Shown: positions 1-11,483, numbered from the stretch's first letter. The stretch: 64,000 nt of DNA from Acidimicrobiaceae bacterium (GCA_003569125.1 BGOG01000006.1:19239-83238); one strand, 5' to 3'. Notes: a model not told the origin generated them from the letters alone. Program-made: numbers and translations.

Positions 1-1135
1 CACGACCGATCGTTGGTGTGGCGAACCTCGTGCGCACCATCGACGGCATGCCGACGACGAATGCCAAAGAAATTGCTGCAATTCCGCAAGCAAGTGTCAG
101 CCAAGAGAGTCGAACATCGCCACCGTCGCTGGGTCGAAATAGTGTGAGGCTAGAAATCGTGAACAGTGCAAGACCTAAGCCCGTAAAAAACCGTGGAATA
201 CCAACTTGCACGTCAATAGCCAAGGCAAACATTGCAATCAACATCAGCACCAGACTTGCTCCTCGAAGTGGCAACGTCGCGAGCCCGTGACTGCCGAGTA
301 CGACACAAATAGCGCCGACAACGCCCGCGATGCCGATTCCGGCCGTGAAAAATTCGAATATCAATAGCGCCAAACCGATGATGAACAACAGATAAGTCAC
401 CGGTGGACTTGCCGAAGTGTGTAACAATCGCTCGACCAAGCCGAGTTTGAAAAATCTGGTGGTCGCCGCGTCGCGCACGAGTTGCCCATTTTCGTCTTTG
501 GCGTCGACAACCGTACGTAATGTTTTGCCCTTGATTGTCAATCCATCCAAAGCCAGCAACATATTTCGCAATACCGGCACGCCCTCGTCGGCCGTCGTAA
601 GTTTTAATGCACCTAATTTTTTTGCCTGTTGAGAATTCAAAGTAGAAGTTAATAACTGCGAAGATGCATCACCGAAACTAATTTTGCCGGCACTGGTCGT
701 GAGTAACGTGCCGGTTCTTCCGATTCGAGTGCCGTCAGCCATCGCCGAAACATCGGCAACAGCCAATAACTGAGCGGCACTGCCGTATGCGCGAGCAGTC
801 GTTGGCCCCACCCAAACACCGATCGGTAGTTTTGAGTTAATTATTTTCTCGAACAACTGCGTCATTCGAGTCGCAGAGACGACACTGCCTTGTGAGTTGA
901 GTTGCAAAATGACCGCCTGCGATTTTGAGTTTTCGGCACGATCAATTGCTTGCTCAATGTCATGAGCCACGATTTCATCGATCAGTCCGTTTACTTCTAC
1001 GACGTCGACTGGCGCCAGGTCGATCGCCTCATCTTGTGCCCGCGCCGAGCCCGCCGCAACAAATATCGTCGCCATCATCAAAACAAGCATGCCGACTTTG
1101 GCATACGTTCGGTTCTGGTTGACTTGTGCGCGCAA
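1..1135 (-). CDS. NfeD-family membrane serine protease (ClpP class), 3' end outside window
   Basis: The minus-strand frame is open from about 1135 to the left edge, so the C-terminal OB-fold part of the protein lies outside the window. The N-terminus has a signal peptide ending near SARAQ. A ClpP-class domain follows, with the typical stretch around YGSAAQLL that should hold the nucleophilic serine, and then about four hydrophobic segments. The last visible residues (RTRFATPTIGR) match the linker into the NfeD domain. The start is probably TTG at 1135, because GGAG lies 6 nt upstream of it; ATG at 1090 would leave a shorter leader. These membrane proteases are linked to stomatin-like proteins and membrane quality control. 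Its substrate is unknown. The gene diverges from the response regulator at 1183. Confidence 0.82.
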   Translation of the reverse strand, partial: MRAQVNQNRTYAKVGMLVLMMATIFVAAGSARAQDEAIDLAPVDVVEVNGLIDEIVAHDIEQAIDRAENSKSQAVILQLNSQGSVVSATRMTQLFEKIINSKLPIGVWVGPTTARAYGSAAQLLAVADVSAMADGTRIGRTGTLLTTSAGKISFGDASSQLLTSTLNSQQAKKLGALKLTTADEGVPVLRNMLLALDGLTIKGKTLRTVVDAKDENGQLVRDAATTRFFKLGLVERLLHTSASPPVTYLLFIIGLALLIFEFFTAGIGIAGVVGAICVVLGSHGLATLPLRGASLVLMLIAMFALAIDVQVGIPRFFTGLGLALFTISSLTLFRPSDGGDVRLSWLTLACGIAAISLAFVVGMPSMVRTRFATPTIGR

Positions 1136-1170
1136 TTCACTCTCCGAGTCGTGTGTTGAGAAACTTACGC

Positions 1171-1176
1171 TAACAT
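1171..1176 (+). promoter_or_regulatory. Predicted -10 (TAACAT) for a leaderless response-regulator transcript
   Basis: TAACAT ends 6 nt before the GTG at 1183, and no Shine-Dalgarno sequence is present. This is the same geometry as at several other genes here. It supports GTG 1183 over TTG 1177 as the start. Confidence 0.4.
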
Positions 1177-1182
1177 TTGCGC

Positions 1183-1581
1183 GTGCACATTTTGCTTGCC
1201 ACCGATGCTCAGTGGGTTCTCGACGAAGTCCATTCGGCACTTGGCACACCTGAAACTTCGTTCGTCGTTTGTAGCGATGGTCGCGATGTGCCACAAGCCA
1301 TAAAGCAGCGCACACCAGATTTGGCCGTGCTTGATTTGCAGAGTGGTTCGATGGGCGCGATGGCAGTGACGATGGATCTGCGTTTAGATCACAGTGATGG
1401 GCGAGCACCAAACGTGCCAGTTCTAATGTTGCTTGATCGTCTGGCTGATGTTCATCTGGCTCGGCGAAGTGGCGCGCAAGGTTGGCTGATTAAACCGCTT
1501 GACTCGTTGCGCTTGCGTCGGGCGGCAAATGCGATTGTTGCAGGCGATGTGTGGCACGAGGGCATGCCAGCCGAAGTTTAA
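1183..1581 (+). CDS. Receiver-only response regulator
   Basis: This protein of about 132 residues consists of a single CheY-like receiver domain with no output domain. The likely phosphoacceptor is Asp51 in the AVLD strand, and the conserved lysine is in WLIKP near residue 100. The first acidic site carries only one obvious acidic residue (Asp8, in LLATDAQ), fewer than canonical receivers have. Such stand-alone receivers relay phosphate or act by binding partners. No histidine kinase lies nearby, so the partner is unknown. It diverges from the NfeD gene and converges with asd, ending 4 nt from the asd stop codon. I chose GTG 1183 because it fits a leaderless promoter; TTG 1177 adds two residues. 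Confidence 0.75.
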   Translation: MHILLATDAQWVLDEVHSALGTPETSFVVCSDGRDVPQAIKQRTPDLAVLDLQSGSMGAMAVTMDLRLDHSDGRAPNVPVLMLLDRLADVHLARRSGAQGWLIKPLDSLRLRRAANAIVAGDVWHEGMPAEV

Positions 1582-1584
1582 AAA

Positions 1585-3474
<1,890 letters not shown>

Positions 3475-3495
3475 ATGTCTGAAGAAATCTACTTG

Positions 3496-4757
3496 CTACT
3501 TGCGTTCAGGCAGTGGTGCCGAATACTCCTCGCCACTATCCAGGTCGAACGCCGTATGTAGCGCGCGCACTGCGGTTTCAAGCATCGGGGCGGCCACGAC
3601 GACAGAAATTCGAATCGTACTCGTCGAAATCATTTCGATATTTACTTTGTTGTCGGCCAAAACTCGAAACATCTTGGCGGCGATGCCAGGGCTTGATTTC
3701 ATTCCCGCACCCACAAGTGAGATTTTGGCGATGTTCGAGTCGTTGGTTACACCACTCGCGCCGACTTGCTTGGCAATTTTTTCGACGATCGGCTGGGCAA
3801 TCGCCACATCGGTCTTGGGCAATGTAAAAGAAATATCGGTCGTGCCGGCAGTTGAAGTGTTCTGCACGATCATGTCGACATTGACATTGGCGTTGGCCAA
3901 CGGCTCAAACAATGCGGCTGAAACACCAGGTTGGTCGGGCACACCCAAAACAGTTATTTTTGCGTCGCCTGCGTCGTGCACGACACCCGAAATGATTGGA
4001 TCTTCCATATTTTTTTCTCCTTTACGTTCTTCGCTCGTCACCCAAGTTCCTTGCTCCCAAGTAAAACTTGAGCGCACATGAATCGGCACATTGTGATTGC
4101 GAGCGAATTCAACACTGCGAAGTGCCAGCACTTTGCTTCCAGCGCCGGCCATCTCGAGCATTTCATCAAACTCAAGATGTTTCAGTTTTCGAGCCTGCGA
4201 AACAACCCTTGGGTCAGCGGTGAAAACTCCGGTTACATCTGTATAAATTTCGCACACGTCGGCCTTGAGTGCGGCTGCGAGTGCGACTGCAGTTGTATCG
4301 CTTCCTCCACGGCCAAGTGTTGTGATTTCTTTTTCTGTGCTGACGCCCTGAAACCCGCGACGACCGCGACCTTGCCTTCGGCGAGTGCGTCGCGAACACG
4401 GTCGCCTCGAATTTCAAGAATTTTTGCTCGACCATGCACGGTGTCAGTAATGATCCCGACTTGACTGCCCGTGAAACTCATCGCTTCGACCGAGAGATCT
4501 TGAAGCGCCATACACAAAAGCGACATGCTGATGCGTTCACCAGTTGTCAGCAACATGTCTAATTCTCGACCAGGTGGCGCAGAAGAAACTTGTCGCGCGA
4601 GGTCCATCAGGTTGTCCGTGGCTTTTCCCATTGCCGATACAACGATTACGAGTTGGTTGCCTTGTGCCTGTGTGGCGGCAATGTGTCGTGCGACATTGCG
4701 CATTCGCTCGGGGTCGGCCACTGATGTACCGCCATATTTTTGAACTATCAAAGCCAC
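3496..4757 (-). CDS. lysC: Aspartokinase (frame broken once)
   Basis: The enzyme phosphorylates aspartate, the committed step to lysine, threonine and methionine. The start is GTG 4757, giving [15 protein letters not shown], the standard actinobacterial N-terminus. The kinase domain carries TTGERIS and, after the break, [17 protein letters not shown]. Two C-terminal ACT domains ([17 protein letters not shown] and [19 protein letters not shown]) would give feedback control. The frame breaks at the three-A run 4351-4353 on the plus strand; one extra base restores [25 protein letters not shown] hexamer 8 nt before the GTG suggests a leaderless message. It diverges from the cyclophilin gene at 4810. 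In actinobacteria the gene often contains an internal start for a beta subunit; I did not resolve one. Confidence 0.9.
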
Positions 4758-4809
4758 GGCTGTCAACGCTAGCCGTGCTGGTGTTGCCGACCTGTAGCAT
4801 TTTCTGATC

Positions 4810-5661
4810 ATGGGAACAGACAAACGAAACCGCCAAAGAGAAAATCGCCTAGCACGACGAAATGAAGTTGCGCAAAAGACCAAACGTCAGATTCTGCGCC
4901 GTCGAATTACGCGAATTGTGTTGCTGCTTGGCGCGGTCGTCGGGGTTGTTTTGTTTTTCAATTTGAGTGGCAACAAAGATGAATCCAAGACTTCGACCAG
5001 CGACTCATCGGTTCCGGCCGAGTCGGCATCATCAACTGAGTCGACAGTGGCACCCGTCGCAGGTGGACCATTCGTTTATGGTGAGGGCGAGTGTGCACCG
5101 GCCGACGGTTCTGGATCGCAAGTTCAAAAATTCACAGTGGCGCCAAAGTTGTGCATTGATTTAGCGAAGACTTACACGGCGGTCGTGTCAACTTCAAAAG
5201 GTGATTTCACGGTTGTGCTCGACGCGGTCAAGGCCCCCGGCACTGTCAATAATTTCGTCAACTTGGTGCGATCAAAATATTTTGATGGCACGGTTTGCCA
5301 TCGTGCGATACCAACTTTCATGGTGCAATGCGGTGATCCGACTGCCACTGGTACGGGTGGACCCGGCTATTCAATCGCTGACGAATTGCCGGCTGCCGGA
5401 GAATACAAAATTGGTTCTCTAGCGATGGCCAACTCTGGGCCGAACACAAACGGCAGCCAGTTTTTTGTTGTGACCGGCGAGCAGGGAGTGACGCTTGCGC
5501 CGAACTACACGCTGTTCGGTCAAGTAACAAAAGGCTTGGATACGACAGTTTCTGCCCTTGACAAAGCGGGCAATGATGACCCTGCCGCAAATGGCTTACC
5601 GCCAAAAGAAGAACTTCGAATTACGAAAATAACAATCAGCGAAAATAAAAACTTGTTTTGA
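4810..5661 (+). CDS. Membrane-anchored cyclophilin-type peptidyl-prolyl isomerase
   Basis: The enzyme catalyses cis-trans isomerisation at proline. The first 35 residues are very basic. A transmembrane segment (IVLLLGAVVGVVLFFNL) follows at about 37-53, then a Ser/Thr-rich linker and a cyclophilin domain from about residue 120. The domain contains GDFTVVLDAVKAPGTVNNF, the catalytic-region sequence CHRAIPTFMVQCGDP and GSQFFVV. The layout implies an extracytoplasmic domain tethered to the membrane. Cyclophilins usually have FHR where this protein has CHR, as is common in actinobacterial secreted forms. The gene diverges from lysC. TAGCAT lies 9 nt before the ATG and may be its -10 element. Confidence 0.87.
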   Translation: MGTDKRNRQRENRLARRNEVAQKTKRQILRRRITRIVLLLGAVVGVVLFFNLSGNKDESKTSTSDSSVPAESASSTESTVAPVAGGPFVYGEGECAPADGSGSQVQKFTVAPKLCIDLAKTYTAVVSTSKGDFTVVLDAVKAPGTVNNFVNLVRSKYFDGTVCHRAIPTFMVQCGDPTATGTGGPGYSIADELPAAGEYKIGSLAMANSGPNTNGSQFFVVTGEQGVTLAPNYTLFGQVTKGLDTTVSALDKAGNDDPAANGLPPKEELRITKITISENKNLF

Positions 5662-5679
5662 AAACAGTCAGTTAGTCAA

Positions 5680-6624
5680 TTAGTCGCGAGGCAGGAAAGC
5701 AGAATCTAATCTTTGAATCTCGAGATTTGAACGATCGGATACTGAATCCATGTTGTCTCTGAACCCAACGAAGATGTTCATCTCACGAAGAATTCTTAAA
5801 ATTTCTTCGTCATACACGCCATTTGGGTGCGACATGCAACTGGGTGCTTTTTTTAAATAGCCGGTCAAATATTCTGAGTTCACCGAGTATTCAGAAAGTT
5901 TCTCTGCCGTCGTCAGTCTCGTGATGTTCGTCGGGTGACTGTGCGAGTGCAAACCAACGACATGGCCGCGACTTGCGAGTTGGGTGATTGATTCTGGGCC
6001 CATCGTGATTGTTTTGTTGATTTCATCGATTGATGTTCCATGATTTTGAATTATTAATTTCATGGTTTCGAGATATTCTGTCGGAGTCAAGATTTCATCG
6101 CGTAAATATCTGAACCACCGGTCGCCACGCGTGTAAAACGGATAAACAGTCAAATAGTCTTCTGGAAATGTTTTCTTCGCAGACAAAAATGTTTCAGGCA
6201 CTGTGACTTCGAGGGATGAATCAAATTCTGCGAAAAAAACCTCTTTATTCTCAAAAAACTGATTTCTGAAAATCCTGAAAATCTCCAAGATATATGGGTG
6301 ACCTGCGTGCGGCCCGGTATTGACGAAAAAAAATGCTTTGAGTTTCTTTTTGGCGAGCACCGAAGCCGCGACATCAAATTGACACTGCAGTCCGTCGTCA
6401 AACGAACAGCAAATGTCGGTCTCGTCTAGTTTTTGACTAAGCGCTTTTTCTAGAAAGACGTCTGCGCTTAAAAGATTTGCAACTTTTGACGCATGATCAA
6501 GTGATCGGCCAAACTCATCGGCAGAAAAAGAGCCTTCACTTTTTAGGTGACCATTGCCGTGAAAATGGTGGAACATCAGACCAGTTGGCCCGGAACTTTT
6601 TAGACTTGACAACGAGAGAGTCAC
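5680..6624 (-). CDS. Polysaccharide deacetylase (NodB-like) family protein
   Basis: This 314-residue protein shows the NodB homology landmarks: the metal-binding start CSFDDGLQCQFD near residue 75, the His pair in GLHSHSHPTN, and a final motif CMSHPNGVYDEEI. The family removes N- or O-acyl groups from glycans such as peptidoglycan or capsule, or acts on related substrates. An unusual insert of about 100 residues lies between the first two motifs. No signal peptide is evident, which suggests a cytoplasmic role, for example modifying a lipid-linked glycan intermediate. The start is GTG 6624, without a clear Shine-Dalgarno sequence. It lies 25 nt downstream of the phosphatase gene on the same strand. 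Confidence 0.72.
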   Translation of the reverse strand: MTLSLSSLKSSGPTGLMFHHFHGNGHLKSEGSFSADEFGRSLDHASKVANLLSADVFLEKALSQKLDETDICCSFDDGLQCQFDVAASVLAKKKLKAFFFVNTGPHAGHPYILEIFRIFRNQFFENKEVFFAEFDSSLEVTVPETFLSAKKTFPEDYLTVYPFYTRGDRWFRYLRDEILTPTEYLETMKLIIQNHGTSIDEINKTITMGPESITQLASRGHVVGLHSHSHPTNITRLTTAEKLSEYSVNSEYLTGYLKKAPSCMSHPNGVYDEEILRILREMNIFVGFRDNMDSVSDRSNLEIQRLDSAFLPRD

Positions 6625-6649
6625 GTCTCAATTCTAGTTATTCAGAAAA

Positions 6650-7471
6650 TTAATTAGTTAGTAAAGACTCTCGCAATGTATTTGCTGTTTTGTCACTGAC
6701 ACCGATCTCGCGCACGAAGTTTTGTACCGAGCCGTACTTTGTGTTGAGATCATCAAGAATGATCGCCATCGCGCGCGGGTCGGCAGCCGCAAATCGCGCC
6801 GGCATGTTGGCGTAAGCCGTGGCGAGATCTGGTTGGCTCACCTCGGCCCATTTGATGAGGCGCTTCATGCCCAATTCGGTGAGCCCATAGTCGGCGGAAA
6901 TAATTTCATCGGGTACACCGAGAATTGACAAGATGAAGGCCGCCAATACTCCTGTGCGATCTTTGCCGGCCGCACAATGAAACACCAACGGCAAAACATC
7001 GGTCGCTGCAATTACTTCAATGGCATTAGCGAACTTTGGTGCAGCATTGGCGATCATTTCACGATATGCCCAGACCAGAAATTCAACGGTGTCTTCGATG
7101 ACTGGTGTTTCACCTTCGTTCCAGGTGGCGTCGATGATCGAAAGATGATGAAACGCAACAGGAAACTTGTCAATAGGGAAGGTGCCACGAGTTTTGACCT
7201 CGTTATCGGTGCGCAAGTCGATCACGGTTTTTACACCGAGGTCGATAACTGCTTGCGCATCGTCGGTGGTCAATCGATACAATCCATCGGCTCGAAACAA
7301 AGTTCGCCATTTTGTTGTCTGGCCGCTACTAGTTGGGTAACCGCCTAGATCACGAAAGTTATGCACCGCATCAAGGGCGATTAATCGTTGCGGATCGTTG
7401 ATCAAAGATTCAATTGTTGCGCTGTTCACCCCGTGGACTTTATCTGTTTGACGCGACCACAATATGTCCAC
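6650..7471 (-). CDS. Tyrosine/serine protein phosphatase (Y_phosphatase3 family)
   Basis: The active-site loop HCAAGKDRTGV (Cys-x5-Arg with the family Lys-Asp) is near residue 164, and the N-terminus has NFRDLGGYPT followed by FRADGLYRL, typical of the PtpB-like family. The family dephosphorylates phosphotyrosine and phosphoserine proteins and sometimes phosphoinositides. No signal sequence is seen. I kept GTG 7471 as the start; a GTG 13 codons later is also possible. It diverges from the 3-hydroxyacyl-CoA dehydrogenase gene and precedes the deacetylase on the minus strand. Confidence 0.82.
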   Translation of the reverse strand: MDILWSRQTDKVHGVNSATIESLINDPQRLIALDAVHNFRDLGGYPTSSGQTTKWRTLFRADGLYRLTTDDAQAVIDLGVKTVIDLRTDNEVKTRGTFPIDKFPVAFHHLSIIDATWNEGETPVIEDTVEFLVWAYREMIANAAPKFANAIEVIAATDVLPLVFHCAAGKDRTGVLAAFILSILGVPDEIISADYGLTELGMKRLIKWAEVSQPDLATAYANMPARFAAADPRAMAIILDDLNTKYGSVQNFVREIGVSDKTANTLRESLLTN

Positions 7472-7487
7472 AAGATGTCTGTTTACT

Positions 7488-7493
7488 TACGAT
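7488..7493 (+). promoter_or_regulatory. Predicted -10 (TACGAT), leaderless dehydrogenase transcript
   Basis: TACGAT ends 7 nt before ATG 7501 and there is no Shine-Dalgarno sequence. The hexamer and following bases (TACGATTAGT) recur before the MoaD-like gene at 27006. Confidence 0.45.
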
Positions 7494-7500
7494 TAGTTGA

Positions 7501-8388
7501 ATGACGGTAATTTTCGGTAGTGTCGCACGGATGAAATCACTTGAAATCAAAACAGTCGGCGTAATTGGCTCTGGAATCATGGGCTCAGGTATTGCCGAAG
7601 TTATCGCTAAGTCAGGTATCGATGTAGTTATTCGCTCGCGCACGCAAGAAACTGCTGATGCGACGAAAGCCGCGATTGAAGCAAGTCTGAAAAAGCAAGT
7701 CGCAAAAGCAAAGATCACCCAAGACCAACTAGACGCAGCAATGGCTCATGTTTGTGTGACCAGCAAACTTGAAGACCTTGCAAATTGTGATCTGATAATC
7801 GAGTCTGCCGTTGAAGACCTTGCGACCAAACAAGAGTTGTTTTCTCAACTCGACAAAATCGTAAAACCATCGTGTGTCTTGTCGACCAACACGAGCACAT
7901 TGCCAGTAATCGAAATGGCCAAGTCGACGAATCGTCCCGACAAGGTTTGCGGTATCCATTTTTTTAATCCTGCTGTTCTGATGCCACTAGTTGAAGTCGT
8001 TCGGCCGATCACGGCGAGTGATGAAACGATCGCTTTTGCCAACGAGTTTGTCAAAGCCTGTGCGAAAGACGCAGTACAAGTTGTTGATCGTGCGGGGTTC
8101 ATCGTCAACGCTTTGTTGTTTCCGTATTTAAATAATGCAATTGCAATGTTCGAGGCCGGCACCGCGAGCATGGAAGATATCGATGTTGCAATGAAAGGTG
8201 GTTGCAATTTTCCGATGGGGCCTTTTGCATTGCTCGACCTTGTCGGGCTGGATACTTCGGTCGCGATTCTCGATGCTCTTCACGCAGAATTTAAGTCAGC
8301 AACTCTTGAACCGCGCCCAATGTTGAAAAAACTTGTTGAACAGGGCAAATTTGGTCGCAAAACAAAGCAAGGTTTTTATAGTTACTAA
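7501..8388 (+). CDS. 3-hydroxyacyl-CoA (3-hydroxybutyryl-CoA) dehydrogenase
   Basis: The enzyme oxidises (S)-3-hydroxyacyl-CoA to 3-ketoacyl-CoA with NAD, or runs in reverse. The NAD-binding GVIGSGIMGSGIAEV is near residues 20-34. The catalytic His-Glu region is IHFFNPAVLMPLVEVV, and the C-terminal domain ends GKFGRKTKQGFYSY. At 295 residues it is slightly long for the family. ATG 7531 would give a conventional 285-residue protein, but the TACGAT promoter 7 nt before 7501 favours the longer form. The nearby mutase gene at 9109 fits shared acyl-CoA metabolism. Substrate chain length is not decided by the sequence. Confidence 0.9.
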   Translation: MTVIFGSVARMKSLEIKTVGVIGSGIMGSGIAEVIAKSGIDVVIRSRTQETADATKAAIEASLKKQVAKAKITQDQLDAAMAHVCVTSKLEDLANCDLIIESAVEDLATKQELFSQLDKIVKPSCVLSTNTSTLPVIEMAKSTNRPDKVCGIHFFNPAVLMPLVEVVRPITASDETIAFANEFVKACAKDAVQVVDRAGFIVNALLFPYLNNAIAMFEAGTASMEDIDVAMKGGCNFPMGPFALLDLVGLDTSVAILDALHAEFKSATLEPRPMLKKLVEQGKFGRKTKQGFYSY

Positions 8389-8406
8389 AATATGATTTGG
8401 TAACAA

Positions 8407-9084
8407 ATGAATTGGGATTCAACACCGACCCCACTAGATGAGTCGGTTTGGGAGTTTCCACCACCGACAAAATGGCCGCGCAATGATGTCGTTGGTCGGG
8501 GTGCAGATTTAGAACCTGCGACTTTGATACACGCTTATCGGCAAGGAATATTTCCGATGGTTTCAAGCGATGAATTTGATGATCGACAACCGACTGATCT
8601 GGTTTGGTGGTCGCCGCAAAAGCGCGCCGTGCTGAACTTAGATCGGCTGGTGATCTCTCGGTCGATGCGCCGTAGCGCGGAGAAATTTGAAGTTCGCATT
8701 GACACATGTTTCGAAAAGGTGATGCGTGGTTGCGCGGCGCCGAATCGTGAGAACGGATGGATCACAGTTGAGTTCATAGCGGCATATGTGCAACTTCATA
8801 AACTTGGTTATGCCCACAGTTTCGAAGTCTTTGACGAAAATGGATTGCTGGCTGGCGGACTCTACGGTGTTCGCATCGGCAGATTATTTGCCGGTGAATC
8901 GATGTTTCATTTATTGCGCGATGCATCCAAAGTCGCATTAATGGCTTTGGTCAAGAAGATGAAAGAATCCGAGATGACTTTGTTGGATGTGCAGTGGCTG
9001 ACCCCGCATTTAGAAAGTCTGGGAGCAGTAGCCATTACAAGAGAGCAGTATTTGCGCGAACTTGCAGTTGCCGTAATGCAATAG
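8407..9084 (+). CDS. aat: Leucyl/phenylalanyl-tRNA-protein transferase
   Basis: The enzyme transfers Leu or Phe from aminoacyl-tRNA to proteins with N-terminal Arg or Lys, creating an N-degron for ClpS/ClpAP. Family motifs are clear: AYRQGIFPM near residue 43, WWSPQKRAVL, ENGWITVEFIAAYVQLHKLGYAHSFE (seen in part), GGLYGVRIGRLFAGESMF, and DVQWLTPHLESLGAV near the end. The 225-residue length is normal. The gene starts 18 nt after the dehydrogenase stop. A TATGAT hexamer 10 nt before the ATG suggests its own promoter with an extremely short leader. Confidence 0.92.
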   Translation: MNWDSTPTPLDESVWEFPPPTKWPRNDVVGRGADLEPATLIHAYRQGIFPMVSSDEFDDRQPTDLVWWSPQKRAVLNLDRLVISRSMRRSAEKFEVRIDTCFEKVMRGCAAPNRENGWITVEFIAAYVQLHKLGYAHSFEVFDENGLLAGGLYGVRIGRLFAGESMFHLLRDASKVALMALVKKMKESEMTLLDVQWLTPHLESLGAVAITREQYLRELAVAVMQ

Positions 9085-9108
9085 TTACACGCCTAGCCTT
9101 ATCTAGTA

Positions 9109-11066
9109 GTGAGCGAACCAACCAAAGCCTCAAAGCGCGATCAACCCTGGGTGATGCGCACCTATTCTGGCCACTCGAGCGCGGCCGCATCCAACGAGTT
9201 GTATCGCACGAACTTGGCGCAGGGCCAAACAGGATTGTCAATTGCTTTTGATCTGCCGACACAAACTGGTTATGACCCGGATCATGTGCTTGCCACGGGA
9301 GAAGTTGGCAAAGTCGGTGTGCCTGTAACGCATCTAGGTGACATGCGGATATTGCTGGATGGTATTCCGCCGGGTGAAATGAATACATCAATGACGATAA
9401 ATGCAACTGCTGCATGGTTGCTTGCACTGTATGTTGCCAATGCTGATGAACAAAATGTTGCCACTGAAGATTTACGCGGCACGACTCAAAATGACATTCT
9501 CAAGGAGTATTTGTCGCGTGGCACTTTTATATTTCCACCGCAACCGTCTCGCCGAATAATTGTTGACATGATCGCGTGGTGCGCGGTGAACGCACCAAAA
9601 TGGAACCCGGTGAATATTTGTTCGTATCACTTGCAAGAGGTTGGTGCGACGCCCGTGCAAGAGATTGCATTTTCGTTGGCTAATGCGATTGACATCTTGG
9701 ATGCGGTCAAGTCAAGTGGTCAAGTGACCGACGAACAGTTTCCACAAGTATTCTCGTCGATTCGTTTTTTGTCAACGCTGGAATCAGGTTCATCGAAGAG
9801 ATCTGCAAGATGCGCGCGTTCGTTGATCTCTGGCAGCGAATAGGTCGCGAGCGATATGAATCACCGATAATCGCGCATTGCGATTTAGATACGGCGTTCA
9901 AGTCAATTCTCTCGGACTGACGGAGGCCCAGCCCGAAAATAACGTGCAGGCGAATTGTTCTTGAAATGTTGGCTGTAACACTGTCGAAAATGCTCGGGCT
10001 CGCAGTGTGCAGTTGCCGGCATGGAACGAGGCACTCGGTCTGCCTCGCCCGTGGGATCAACAGTGGTCGTTGCGAATGCAACAAGTCCTGGCTTCGAAAC
10101 TGATTTGCTCGAGTACGAAGATATTTTCGACGGCTCAGTAGTCATTGAATCGCGAACTAAGCAGTTGATAAACGAATCATGGAGCGAACTCAACGAGATC
10201 TTGTCAATGGGTGGAGCATTCGAAGTAGTTGATGTGCTCAAGAGCAAACTCGTCAGTTCGATGTCGAGTCGCACGAGCAGAATAGAAAAAGGCGATCAAA
10301 AAGTTATTGGAGTGAACGCATTTACGCAGACCGCGTCTTCACCATTGGGTGGCGTCGACAATATTCTCAAGTTGATCAAAAATAGAAGACAAATGATCAA
10401 CGATGTGCGAACATGGCGCAAATCTCGAAATCAAGGTCAGGTAGATTCAGCGCTCAAATCTTTGCAACTTGCCGCTCGTGACGGGTCTAATTTGATGCCT
10501 GCTTCAATAGAACTTGCCAAAGCAGGCGGCACGACAGGCGAATGGTCGCAGGCGTTGCGTGAAATCTTTGGCGAATATCGCGCGCCTACTGGTGTTGGCG
10601 GCATCTCTGGTCGACATGGTCATTTGTTGAATGAGGTTCAGAATTCGTCAAAACGATCGTTGGTGGCCCGCCGAGACTATTGGTTGCAAAGCCAGGTCTG
10701 GACGGTCACTCAAGTGGGGCTGAACAAATAGCAGTTGCCGCTCGCGACTCTGGGATGGAAGTTGTCTACAGCGGTATTCGTTTAACACCAGAACAAATTG
10801 CAGCCTCGGCACGCGATGAAGATCCAGATGTTATTGGACTCTCTATTCTCTCAGGGTCGCATCTGGCGCTCGTGCCGGAAGTGATGTCGCAATTGAAAAA
10901 AGCAGGTGTGAGTTCGCCGGTGGTCGTCGGTGGAATAATTCCTGAAGATGATCGTAAAAAATTAACCGAACTAGGTGTCGTAGCGGTTTACACCCCGAAA
11001 GATTTTGACATCGCAAGAATCATGCGAGATATTGCTGAAATTTCAGTAAAACATCGCCAAAAATAA
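9109..11066 (+). CDS. ecm: Ethylmalonyl-CoA mutase-like B12-dependent acyl-CoA mutase (six frame breaks)
   Basis: Read through its frame breaks, this is one protein of about 650 residues. It has a mutase barrel (MRTYSGHSSAAASNELY, AFDLPTQTGYDPDH, NTSMTINATAAWLLALY, AWNEALGLPRPWDQQWSLRMQQ) and a C-terminal cobalamin domain with the Asp-x-His-x-x-Gly site in KPGLDGHSSGAEQIA. Length and motifs match MeaA/Ecm better than the longer methylmalonyl-CoA mutase; that subtype call is from memory. The family interconverts ethylmalonyl-CoA and methylsuccinyl-CoA in acetyl-CoA assimilation. Breaks lie at 9765-9770, 9858-9860, 9949-9950 (extra G), 9986-9989, about 10093 and about 10620-10655. The protein between them is well conserved. 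TAGCCT (9094-9099) lies 9 nt before the GTG start. Confidence 0.8.
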
Positions 11067-11067
11067 T

Positions 11068-11420
11068 TCAGGGTTTCATCGTCGTAGATGGCGCAACAGG
11101 AACAAAACCATTTGCTGGTGGAAAAATAAGTTCATCGCCTTTTTCAACGTGATCAGAGTTTGTAATGTTATTCAAATCCATCAGCGCCTTCATATCCAAT
11201 AAATAAGTTGAAGCAATACCAAAAGAGTGTCGCCAGGTTGAATTATGTATCTAACCGGTGGTGTGTAAATCGTCGTAGTAACCGGCACCGTTGTTGCTAC
11301 TGGTACGAGAGTCGTTGTCGTTGATGCGTCGTCACCTTGCTGAGCAAATACCAGAGAAAGCAAGCCGCTGATAATCGTGATTGCGAGAAGCGATATTTGA
11401 AGTCGACCTTTAAGAAACAT
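11068..11420 (-). CDS. Small secreted or anchored LysM-domain protein (frame broken once)
   Basis: The protein has an N-terminal hydrophobic segment (LQISLLAITIISGLLSLVFAQ), a Thr-rich linker and one LysM domain. The domain starts at YIIQPGDTL and, after restoring one base at the four-A run 11221-11224, continues FGIASTYLLDMKALMDLNNI. LysM binds N-acetylglucosamine-containing glycans such as peptidoglycan, so a cell-wall location is likely. At about 118 residues there is no catalytic domain. Two ATG codons are in tandem; 11420 lies 7 nt after a TAGCCT hexamer, which suits a leaderless start. It is convergent with the mutase gene, with 1 nt between the two stop codons. Confidence 0.68.
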
Positions 11421-11471
11421 CATTTTAAGGCTAGGCGCATATTGCGTGTATCTTGCGATCACGATTTCATC

Positions 11472-11477
11472 TAGCCT
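11472..11477 (+). promoter_or_regulatory. Predicted -10 (TAGCCT), leaderless glycerate kinase transcript
   Basis: TAGCCT is followed by exactly 6 nt and then ATG 11484, so transcription would begin at or next to the start codon. No Shine-Dalgarno sequence is present. Confidence 0.5.
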
Positions 11478-11483
11478 GATCGC

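Noticed and set aside
9109..11066. Interpretation of the ecm fragments as separate small genes
   Set aside because: The pieces join in order into one mutase with the expected barrel and B12 domain once single bases are corrected, so they are one gene.
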